Source of the DNA: Icerya purchasi
Lineage: Eukaryota; Arthropoda; Insecta; Hemiptera; Monophlebidae
DNA length: 64,000 bases
Assembly: GCA_039619475.1 (NCBI GenBank)
Contig: CM077115.1
Coordinates: 39,504,444 to 39,568,443, forward strand
Direction: 5' to 3'
Position 1 is the stretch's first letter. Every line of letters starts with the position of its first letter. Positions 40,840-51,317 of this stretch are shown here, one piece after another. Under the pieces are notes generated by a model, which ran no database searches, was not told the DNA's origin, and saw only the letters and a list, made by a program, of their open reading frames with translations. The position numbers and the translations under genes are program-made.

Positions 40840-41480
40840 GGCCCCCCGTTGCCGAGACCGCTGTACTCTAGAATTTTATCTGACAAAAGATTTTCACAGT
40901 GGTCGCTTCGGTTCACAGCATCGCGGCCGCGCTGTTCCTAGCTTTTCTGTCGTGCGATAGGTTTACTCAAAATCGGTCAAGCACGAAACGAACTCTGGCA
41001 CAGAGAGCGCGGCGAGTCAAAGTTTTCATCGGGTCCTTCTCATCTTTCAAACTTTTCAGGGCGAAATGCCGGGAAATGTTTGCCGTATAATTTATCGAAA
41101 AGTTGAGAAGAGCTCTTCATTAAGCTAGCCGGCCCGAGAATGGCATCAGGTGTTGGAAAAACCGTCGTTATTAATAAGACGGGCAAGAGAGGGCGAGAGA
41201 GGGCAAAGAGAGGGCTACCGGTGACCGGTGACAATGTAAGAAAAATTATGCTAATGAGTCGCGCCAGGCATTGTGCGGAATGAGTGACAGGTTAATTTGC
41301 TCCGTCGCCGACGGTCGCTGTTTGTAGCTAGGCAACGGATCGCGAACTACCAACTAGTTCTCAGTCGAAAAATTATTCCGCTGCCACCCTCCCGACCCCA
41401 TCGCGCTGCTGCTGTTCATAGGTAATTGCGACAAATTCTCCACAACGTCGACCCTGCCACTATTACGTGACACCGGTTTC
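40840..41480. promoter_or_regulatory. GC-rich, low-repeat block in the large Lim1 intron; enhancer candidate
   Basis: The block is markedly richer in GC and CG dinucleotides than the surrounding intron and free of homopolymers. It holds a POU-octamer-like ATGCTAAT (about 41248), an RFX/X-box-like half site GTAGCTAGGCAAC (41324-41336), a GAGAGGG-repeat cluster and the palindrome ACCGGTGACCGGTGAC. There is no coherent open frame. A regulatory role is inferred from composition and motifs only. Confidence 0.25.
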
Positions 41481-41891
41481 AACGGTCGACACGGGGTTTT
41501 CACTTCACGCCGACTCCTTATCTCCTTATCTCTTCATCTCCTTATCGCCGTTCACTTCATCTTATCACCTCTTTCACCTGAAGGGATATACGCCTCTTAC
41601 CTGAACGATTGCAGAAATTATCGTAGAATCTGTAATGCTCTCGTTTTTCGTCCGGTTCAGAAGGTTGAGCTGGAATCTCTGCGCATTCCTACCTCATCCG
41701 GACAAAACCGCTAACGTACGTCGGCATCTCTTATTTTAAGCCAGGGATATAAACTACACTTTCCGTGCGCGTGTTTGTGAAATTTCAGAAGAACTCGTAA
41801 TTCCAAGCGGTAGAGTTATAGAACAAGCAAGTTTTTCCTTTATTTCTCGCTTCTTAGTTCGCGTCGTTAATTATATAAAATTCGAAGATCA

Positions 41892-42110
41892 GGAGTTTCG
41901 CCCATGCGAATCTGTAGAATCTCATAGGTCATTTCCGTGGAGCTTCATGCGAATTTGTAGATTCTCATAGGTCATTTCCGTGGAGCTTCATGCGAATTTG
42001 TAGATTCTCATAGGTCATTTCCGTGGAGCTTCATGCTAATTTGTAGATTCTCATAGGTCACTTCCGTGGAGTTTCGCCCATGCGAATTTGTAGATTCTCA
42101 TAGGACATTA
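41892..42110 (+). repeat. 43-bp minisatellite, five units
   Basis: The anchor CTCATAGG recurs at 41921, 41964, 42007, 42050 and 42097. Offsets are 43, 43, 43 and 47 bp. Units contain CATGCGAATTTGTAG and CATTTCCGTGGAGC. The first and last units carry the longer GTTTCGCCCATGCG form, and the inner three carry GCTTCATGC. Confidence 0.95.
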
Positions 42111-45100
42111 GTGACAATATTATTCCGTACGTTATGGACACATCTAAAAAAAGCTGCACGACGATAATAAACGGGCCCCCTCCCCAGCAGGACTCCTGGG
42201 CAACTCTATCCATCGAAATTCCTGCTGAGGATAAACGACAAAATAGGGATAACGCTGAAGCTTATAATGCGATTAATGCTCTCCGTATCAAAGAATACTC
42301 TCTGGGCAGTTGTACTTTTAGGGGAAACTAATTCAAATTTAATTAATTTCACGTATAATGCCCGTATAAAATCATTTTCCATTTCCTATTTATCATATAC
42401 GAAGTAATGGATAGCGTATTTTTCATGATTGTCCAGAGATTTCTGCCGGTTTCTTAGTCACTTTGATATTACACGAATATTACTCGCATCATTGATTAAT
42501 AATATTTACGGATTAAGTCTGTAATTTTTAAAAATGCGAACGCAGAAAGTTCGTATTCTTAAGATTTTTTATAATTTTGTTCGTGGCATACATGTGTTCG
42601 GTTCTGTGTTCGCATGTTTGCCTCTTTCTCAGCAGAAGGTGGGCTTCGAAACGTTTCTACGACAGGTATACGTTCAGTTATCATTTATTTCTTTTGTTAT
42701 TTGAGAAATGTGTTTTTATTTTTTTTTTGAAAAAAGTTGCGAGTCGTTTCGTATTGTGCGTCACAATATTTGCAAACATATACAATTATCCCGTTTGTAA
42801 TAATTTTCGTCCGTGATCCATGAACGCAGCACCCCCAATACTTGCTATAGCAGCTACCAGGGCGCTACTGCCGAGGAAGCAACACGCTTGATAGTAAACG
42901 GAATTTGAGAATACATGTTGATTACACTCCGCGGCGGTCAATGAGGCAAATTCCCCCACCTTCCGTAGAGTGAAATACACCGCGGGTACTTTGTCTAAAT
43001 TAAAATGGCGGAATATTATGGCCAAATGGATGCTTCATTCCAGGACAAATAAAAAAAAAAAAACAACTGAAAGTGGTTATTGTGAATAAGCGGTCAATCA
43101 AAAAACAAAAGAAAAAAAAATGTTGACAAATTCCAACCTTACATTGCAACTGTCGTTGGGCATTTGAACCGCCCGGAAATCTTTCTATTAATTCTCGCGA
43201 TTCCCTATTTTGCTTCCTCGCTTTGCTGTCACTTCTATTATCGGTAATGATCAGCATTACCTTCATTTTCGCCTTAGCCTGCTCATGATCCTACCCGAAT
43301 CAACAACGGCGCCTAATCATATCTTTTTCGAAAGCCCTTTTCACCGCATCATTATTAAGGCGGAGTTTTATTTCTACTTCTAACTGCACGTCTTATGACT
43401 CCCGCCTTTCTTCTTCGTGCTCTATTGTCCTTGCTTCATTGGTTCCCCCATATTATCGATATTAAATCATCGAAATTTAGCTAATGACTGCGTTTCACTT
43501 TTGTTTCTGGAGTTCACCTGGTTGACTGTCCGAGAAAGAAAAAAAATTCTAGAATAATACACATTTATTTTCATTCTCTCTTTCTCTTTGTCTTGTCAAA
43601 ACTGTAAAACCTTTAATCGTCTCCGTTCCATCTATCCGGTGCAGAATTTGACCCTTCCTAAGGTTTCATTATTAATGTTGATAAAATTAAAAAAAAAAAG
43701 AAAGTAAATAAAAATAGATTAACGTATTCTTGAAAAAGAAGCAGAAGTAATGAATGTGAAAAAAAAAAAAATATATATAGTATATATATACACATATGTA
43801 CATATATGTAAGATTTAAACATCACCGATATCGGGCAAAGGTACAAAAAAGTTGAAAGAAAAATGATGCAAGAAAAAGACGCGCGTTCGAGTAATGATTT
43901 TCATCAGCGATGGAAACCGTCTTTAACAGCGGCTTTGGATTCCGACTTCCTCAAAACGGCGGTCACATTCGTAAATAGGCTTTCACATCGGATGTAACAG
44001 CGAGCAAACTGACGGAAAAGTACTGGTGGAAATATACGAATTGAAAAAAGAAGGAAAAAAAAGGTATTTTGCTGTGAAGTAAAAAAAAATCTGAAATGAT
44101 CAGAGTTGAAACACTAACAGTTCGATCTGGACAAAACGACGTTTCGAAAGAACGCGATGATACTGATGAGGTTCAAAATAATCCTGCGAAGGAGAGCCTC
44201 CGTGGGACATGTATTGAGATGAAGATCGATGATGATGTAAGATCTTTAATCCTAAGAGAACAATAAGATGTTGAAGATTCAAGATGTAATAGGGGGTAGC
44301 GATAATGTTGAAAACCCGAAGATTTTAGGGAAAGTATTAAAAACAACGAAATAGGAAGAAGCATGAAGGAATGACGGGAAGACAAATTATCAGAGAAGAA
44401 CGCAGGTCGAAAGAAAGGAGAAAGAAAAAGTTTACAAGTCGAGAAAAGTAGTGTTAACTCGGTGGTTACTTGTTAATTACTTGTTAACGGATACCGCTAA
44501 TGTTTGAAGTAAGTTTTCGCTGCTTAATCTCTTAGCTTATTGTTCTGTTATGAATTCCTGACCACTGCGACATTTTAGACGACGACTTGGCCGACTCTTT
44601 AGAACCAGTCTTCGTAAGGAGATTCTGCTCAGTAACTTCTTCCTCACTATTTTCACATTCTCACCGCGACTGCGCCGGTATGATCTTCCTCTCTTTTTCT
44701 TTCGTTCAATAATTTTTGCTCAACATTAGCCGATCAATTATTTCCTCAACAAAGTAGTTCGTCTTCGGTTCAATTGCTTCCTGCTTCGCTCTTCCGTTTT
44801 TCTCTCATTCACTCTAGGGGATCTCCCCGGAAGCAAAGTTCATTCGATTCACGTTTTCTTTGAAATCTCCACAGAATCCTATATTCCAGTATTTTCGGTA
44901 TCCGCACTTATGCGGAGTAGCGTTCGCCACGTCAGCTTCTTTTCTCAATTTCTAAACTTTTCCCGATATAACTGTCAGACCCTTTATTTACATTTCCAGC
45001 GCTGAACCTCCAAAATATAAATAAATAAAAATACAAATATAAAAATGAAAATATAAATAAAAGCAAATTTCTTTTTTAATCTCATCGCTACAATGTTAGC

Positions 45101-46703
45101 GAAATTTTTAACACCAGTACAGCAGCAATTTCAGAAGTCTACACAGTTTTCAGATTAATTGTTGAGATGTTTTAACGTTTCGTGAACAACGACACACACA
45201 GGTGCAAGACGGTCACAGACAATGACCGACAGAGGACGTAAATTATCGCGTACGACATGCTCGCGACACGTACGGAAAAGAAGAAAAAGTTTCTAAACTG
45301 GCACAACGCTGTGATCGCTCAATTTACTTCATTCTAGATGAATAAATGATAGCGGCGGTCTGTTTGCTTTTGGCGCTGGTATTGTCTGGGGTCTCTGGCA
45401 ATTTTGCTTGACATTTCCTAAAATATTTTACTCATTCGGTTGATTAAGCGTCATAGTCTCGCAGGCAACACACGCACCACCTACTCCGGGGTCCCGGCTA
45501 ATTAACTAATGTTTCGCTACGTTTCCACTGAATTGCTCCAACACACCCAGTTCTTGCAAACTGCCTTACGACACATCAGCAGGAGCTCTCGTGTGTAAAA
45601 CTTTTTAACTGTCTGTTCCTATTTCTCTAAAGTTACCACAAAAACCGTACATGCACACGCCTGCACAATATCTCGAGACGAACACAACAAGTTGTAATAG
45701 AACAAAATAAATAATTTTCCCGCTTTTATTTCGATTGTAATTAGAAAAAAAAAAAAAAAAAAAAATCGCCTCTTAATTCACATATTTCCCGAACAAACGC
45801 TTTATTTATTTATTTCGCTTTTTTTTTTCTTTTTCATTTTTAGGTGTACATTTCCTTTTCTGCTCGATTAAAAAAAAAGGCATTTTATATTCAATCGGTT
45901 TCTTCCGCATAAAAAACCTCCCAGTGAACGGCGGAAATTCTCTTTACCTGCCACAAAAATCGGTAGTCTAGTTAAAATTAATTACCAGCTAAAATCAGTT
46001 AATGGTTTTGCTGAATAAAATCGTTTACATAAAAATGTGTATTTTTAAGAATGTTCTTATTACGTTTTTCTATTTGTCGATAGCACACATTTTTAGGATT
46101 TTTCTCCGTAGCCGAAATTTAAATTACGATATCGTGGCATCCGACTTATGTCATCGAACAACGCGATATTGTGTCCTATTTGAACGTCAATCTTCTGAAA
46201 CTTTTTTGCTTTTTTTTGTATTTGTGATGTGAACTTGCGATGATTTCGATTGTACCCACTTTTCTGAACTTGCTTTCAATTTTGAAACTCTTATAAAATA
46301 ACTTTTTTCCGTTTACATTCGTTACATACTCGTATGTTAGAAATAAGTAAACGGACCTCCTCACTCTCTTTAAAATATTTTACGTGTTTGTTGAACAAAA
46401 AGCTAAAGAAAATCAGAATTTCTTTTTTTTCTTTTTTTTTCTTTTTTTTTTTTCTTTTTTTTTTTGGTAATTCTGGAAATCGCAAAATTCCTGACGATAA
46501 ATCGTCTCCTAACTGCAAGAAACTCGAATCAATTGCATATAACATGCAGCTTGCACACCTCTTTTTTTTTTAAAACGTAAGGTTAATATGTACATATACA
46601 TAACTCAGTTAATCAAACTTGACTATGGCTTTCTAAACCCCCTTAGATTAAAATGTGTATATATATATATGTAACAGTTAAAGGTTGATATTAACTATAA
46701 TAT

Positions 46704-47006
46704 CAAATAAATAATAAAGTAAGTCCCCATATCCTTCGTAGGCTATCATTATGGAATTAAGCTTTTCACAATATGCACTTAGGGGGGTCTAATGGATCTG
46801 AATAAATAAGGGCCTGCCAGTTCCTTTCTCACGGGATCCGTTACTTTCACCCAGATGACTTCTCCGGAATAAACAAAATATTCAATTTCAGATTTAGTAC
46901 ATATACCGCACACACTGGGATAGCGACTTGGATAACGAGACACAAGTCTCGATAACACCTACGATACCTCTGGTTTGGTAGTCAAGCGCCTTGACTACTA
47001 TCATCT
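46704..47006 (-). mobile_element. tRNA-derived SINE, copy C, with 13-bp target-site duplication
   Basis: Read on the minus strand this is the best preserved copy. It has a tRNA-like head (AGTAGTCAAGGCGCTTGACT), then GAGACTTGTGTCTCG, TCGCTATCCCAGTG, AAATCTGAAATTGAAT, GAAGTCATCTGGG, TCAGATCCATTAG and AAAAGCTTAATTCC. The tail is GGGACTTACTTTATTATTTA. The direct repeat TTAACTATAATAT flanks it at 46691-46703 and 47007-47019. It lies inside the 23.1-kb Lim1 intron. Confidence 0.85.
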
Positions 47007-48277
47007 TTAACTATAATATTAAAAATTTTACTAATACCTGCACTGTAAGAAAAATACGCGTATTCGATTTTTCCTTTATTCCGTATATTATGTTAATGTG
47101 AAATAATTTATACATTCCGATTCCCCGTTCCGTAATTTATTAATTCACTTTTAATACATAGTCAAGACCAATATGTTTTACATTCAACATATCGCGTTAG
47201 TTTTGCCATCGTGTCCAATAACCGCATAAGCACAAAAGTGTAACGCGACCCATTTAAAACCGAATACCATCATTTATTCATTTATTTTTACATTTCAATA
47301 ATATTTAAATCATTTTTTTTTTTCTTAATTCTCCGTAATACGTGTGTTGTTATATAAAATTGTTTTAGTTTTATCGATTTGAAGTTTGGTGATAATAAAA
47401 ATGCATCAATTTTGTTTTGCTTTCGTGATTGTCCTTTTTTTTTTTTTTTTTTTTTTTTGGTTTATGTTTGTTCGGCTTTTTCGCCAAAAATTTCGGTTAT
47501 CTGCTCAGATCCAATATCTAAATGGAATTTTAAGGTAGTGAAACAAACTTGAAAATTTACAGACTAAACATTGCCTATATTTTAAGAAAGCTGACAAAAA
47601 GTAATTCTAACCACTTCGTCGGAAACTCATATAAATGAGAGTTCCGACAAACTTGAAGCGTCCTGATTACGTATCACAACGGTACTTGTTACACATTATT
47701 CTATACGTAATGCGTTATTTCTTGTTATTTTATTCCGCCAAAAGTTAAAAGTTTTTCTTATGTCAGCGGTGTTTTAACTGATTTGTAAGAACATTCAATT
47801 TCAAGGATTCGGCGTCAGCTTGCGAAGCCGATGTATTTTTATTCATTTGTATTCGTTTTTAAAACTTTACAAATATACATTTATATGTAATTTTTTGTTT
47901 TTTAAAAACCGCTTTAATAATCCGTCGAAAAAGTGCGAATTTCTTATTAGTCGGTAGAAAGATTCTATTGCCAATATTGTCAGAAGAAAAAGAGATTCTC
48001 GGCTATTATTATCGACAATCTAAACATTAATGGGCATCAAAATCGAAATATTTCAATTTTTACACACGTTTTCTAAAATAATAATAGTAACAATAATAAT
48101 AATCATAATAATAATATAGTAATATTATGCAAATAAATGAAAAATAATCGTTTAATTAATATTACCCATTTCTCTTTTTTTTTCTTAAATGTTTTTCGAA
48201 GATAATTAAAAAAGGAAATAACCGGAAATATCCGAAGCAATTATAAAAGCCAAAACTAAGGTTTTTGTTATTTAGTT

Positions 48278-48309
<32 letters not shown>

Positions 48310-48609
48310 TTGTTTTTCGTTAGAAAATCTCGCAAGCCACACACGCATTAGAGGAATCGGTCGGAAAAATGTTAATTATTTTTTCTGCCTACGTTTTTCA
48401 AATAATATCGGCTCGATGTTTTTTCTTTTTGTACACGGTTTGTTCCCCACAGTGCGTGTGACTGGTTTTTTAACGTCAAAAGAATGAAGCGGAAAAATAA
48501 GACAAATCAGTTAAAATATGTCTATACCTGTATGTGTGTATATGCCACCTATTATATTTTATACGAAAAACATATATATATATATATATACATATGTATA
48601 TTACTTTAC

Positions 48610-48827
48610 CTGTATGACTCTCATGGGTAAACCGGTTTCCTTTGCTAACTGCTCTCTAATGTGTCTGGTCGGTTTAGGAGTTTGCGAAAATGCGGTCTTC
48701 AACACTTCTAGTTGTTTAGCTTTTATTGTGGTCCTCGGGCCTCGTCTTTTTGAACCTGAATTACCGTCTTCAGGTGATTTGTTCTCAATTTGACTGTCTC
48801 TAGTTTCTGGGTCACCATCTAAGGAAC
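48610..48827 (-). CDS. Lim1: Lim1 exon: homeodomain residues 1-46 with N-terminal linker
   Basis: This exon encodes [22 protein letters not shown] followed by the homeodomain from [16 protein letters not shown] to LPMRVIQ, covering the N-terminal arm and helices 1 and 2 with L16 and F20 of the hydrophobic core. The [18 protein letters not shown] stretch is diagnostic of the Lim1/Lhx1/5 subgroup. The minus-strand acceptor is TTGTTTAG at 48828. The donor is ATACAG|GTAAAG at 48609 in phase 0, which joins in frame to the VWFQNKR exon at 25498. The length is 218 nt. The product is a nuclear DNA-binding factor; in insects Lim1 patterns distal appendages, antenna and head and specifies neurons (family knowledge). 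Confidence 0.96.
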
Positions 48828-50847
48828 CTAAACAACAATAACCCAATATAATATACGGTCGTCCGGGTTCGAAATATCTCGCCTCTCTTATACTACGTAT
48901 ATATTTCGATAAACTTTTTGAAAACAGCTACGGGAAACTACAAACTTCTATAACCAACGCGAAGATGGTTAGGGCAGCCCTGTGTGTAGGCCAGTAGTCT
49001 TATTTTGTTAAAAAAGGGAATTTTATTAAAAAAAATTTTCTATTCAAATTTTATTACAAAAAGTTTTCTAATGAAATTTTATTAGAAAAATGTTTGTATT
49101 CAAATTTTTTACGTATTATCTAAAAAACTCGCTATAATAACTGCATCGAAAGTGCGCCTTTATAAGCTCCATAAATTGCGCATAACCGCTTGCAAAAATT
49201 CGCAAAAGTAAACGAAATAATTAAACTTCCGACATATTATAAGAAATCGTGATCGATTTTAGCAGAATTTTACCGAACGCTGTAATTTCTCTGATATAAT
49301 TTTGTCATTTCAAAATTACCCTTTTTTTATGAGGCATTTTCATTTTTTTTTTTTTTTACAAATCATCAAGTTACCTCGTAAGTCAGGAAATTCAAAGCAC
49401 AATGTTTTACAATATCTCTTTTAATAGCGTAATTTCGGAAATCATATCTATTCTGCTAAAAAAAAAAAAGAGAGAAAAAAAAATCGCTTACCAAAAAGAA
49501 GTCTGTTTGAATTTTCAAGAATGTTTTCAAGTTGAAATTGATGTGAAGTTGCTTTAATCGGAAAATGAACTAAAATTGCGCAATTTAAAATTCGCAATTG
49601 ATTTTTGAAATTTAAATTTTCGGGATTTGGCATTACATTTTCCATGTTTATCAATATAGAGAATATTTTTATTCGGTAGAATTCGGAAAAAGGTGACATT
49701 TAGAGCGTCGATGTTTTATTAATATTATAATGAACACGCCGACGGGGATCAAGCAAAGACATCCCCATGAAGCAATTTTTAAATTTATTGCTGCTGTTTG
49801 ACAAAGAGAAAGGTCACGCACAGCCGCAAGAAGGAGGAGCTCGTTAAATTACGCTAAAGAAGCTGTAATTTTCATAGACGGCGAAGTGTTCGGAAACGGT
49901 GAAAAAAAACCAACTGCAAAAAATAACTTCCTGAACCGTGAGCAATTTGAAAATCACGGAAAACCCGGAAAAGTGATCACGAAAGGTATTCTAAAAAGGT
50001 AAGAATGCCGGTCGATGGAAATATAACATTTGAAGATTTTTTAATTTTATTCACGCACCGGATGCAGTGAAATATGGCCAATTTCGGCGGTTGATTCAAT
50101 GGCTTAGGCGACTTCTCGATATCGAATGTGATCATTCTTTAGCAGATCTGAAGTCGCACCTTATTGTCACAGGATCCGTCAGTCATCCAAATCTGCGATA
50201 ATCCGAGATGATGATTTTTTAATTTAAAAATTAAATCTAAAGCTCGTGCACACTGTGCACAAGCGCATCTATCGCCAGAAACGAACTGTTACGGTGACAA
50301 CAAATTATTGTTTAAAACAGAAAAGACAGAGATTCGTCGTCTAGTGCATATTAAGGGTGTTTTAATTAACGAAACAAAATAAACATGGTCTTCGTGGATT
50401 TCGTAATTTGATTGAAGCGCTGTGAATAATAAATATTTTTTCCGACGCGAATTCGCCGAAGTAATCAGCAGTTCGTGGTCGCGACGAGTGCGAAGAAAAT
50501 GTTTAAAAGTTTCCGTGAATTCGAGCATAAAACGGTCGCGATCGGGGAAAAAGAATGTAATGTCGATGGAAAAGGAAGTGTGCTGTGTTCGGAAGAATGG
50601 GAACGGAACGTGAGAAGCCGCTGACAAAACTAGGAAGCCCGTTTAAGGGCAAAAAGCAATAGGCCCGAATTACACGGCTGCGACGGGCGTTTCGTAATAA
50701 TGATAATGATAATGACGAAATGATAATGATGATAATGACGAAATGATAATAACGGCGCGCAAATGAAAAACATCGCTGGAAATAAAAAAGGAATAATCAA
50801 TTAGTCTGCAGCGTGCGTGGACTCGGCCGTGTGCCGGTTTTACCTAC
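48828..50847 (-). other. Lim1 intron, 2.0 kb
   Basis: Phase-1 intron between CAAG|GTAGGT and TTGTTTAG|G. Contains the ATAATG repeat; no other gene seen. Confidence 0.8.
50696..50752 (+). repeat. ATAATG/ACGAAATG short tandem repeat
   Basis: Repeats of GATAATGATAATGACGAAAT in the intron between the two middle Lim1 exons. Confidence 0.8.
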
Positions 50848-51156
50848 CTTGGTCTTCGGAGTCATCTTGTCCACCGACACCGCCGCTGCCGGCTTTATTG
50901 TCAACCGTGCTGCCATGTCCCAACGGTGCTTGAAGATCACTAGCCGTTAACGAATTATTATTGGTTTCCGGAGTGCCGGATGGATGCGTTTGAGCGTGCA
51001 GATGATGATGCAGGTGGTGGTGATGGTGGTGATGAGAGGACTGTTGATTGTGTTGAGCGGCCGTCGTAGTCTTCATCGAGGCCCCTCCGCCGGCAGCCGA
51101 GGAATTGGTAGATTCGTCGTCGTCTTCATCTTCGGAGCCAGAAAATCCGACCGAAT
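50848..51156 (-). CDS. Lim1: Lim1 linker exon between LIM2 and homeodomain (acidic and poly-His)
   Basis: This 309-nt phase 1-1 exon starts (D)SVGFSGSEDEDDDESTN and continues through a Gly/Ala/Ser run to a His cluster (HHHHHHHLHHHLH) and a Ser/Thr/Asn-rich stretch ending GGQDDSEDQG. The minus-strand acceptor is ATGTTGCAG at 51157 and the donor CAAG|GTAGGT at 50847. Its frame is open across both boundaries and runs directly into GSLDGDP of the next exon. This acidic, low-complexity segment occupies the place of the LIM2-homeodomain linker in Lim1. The poly-His run is a fast-evolving feature and its length probably varies between species. Because both ends are phase 1, the whole exon could be skipped in frame. 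Confidence 0.92.
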
Positions 51157-51272
51157 CTGCAACATGTCACATGACTGCAACAATCAACAGATGCGCTTCT
51201 ACAAGTCGAGAAAAGAGCTTTAATCATAATCGCCTAGTGTAACAATAATTAACGCGGACCGGACCATGTAAA

Positions 51273-51317
51273 AATGGGGGCTGGCTAGCTGGCTAGCTGG
51301 CTGACTGGCTGGCTAGC
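51273..51317 (+). repeat. GGCTAGCT/GGCTGACT tandem repeat
   Basis: Repeated GGCTAGCT with GGCTGACT variants just upstream of the Lim1 linker exon on the gene strand. Confidence 0.85.

Larger units (their letters stand above)
25499..48609 (-). other. Lim1 homeodomain intron, 23.1 kb
   Basis: Phase-0 intron bounded by ATACAG|GTAAAG and CGGCAG|GTATGG. Apart from the SINE, foldback, minisatellites and GC-rich block listed separately, it is AT-rich with many homopolymers. The longest plus-strand frame inside it is 148 codons (36188-36634, MLTKVKYRNSIASEIF...), with no recognisable domain and a length within chance for 64 kb. Strand-skewed stretches at 33.5-34.8, 38.75-39.18 and 43.3-45.0 kb may be very old element ORFs. 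Confidence 0.8.

Noticed and set aside
48860..48890. B-box-like GGGTTCGAAATATC as a tRNA gene
   Set aside because: No A box or cloverleaf partner at tRNA spacing.
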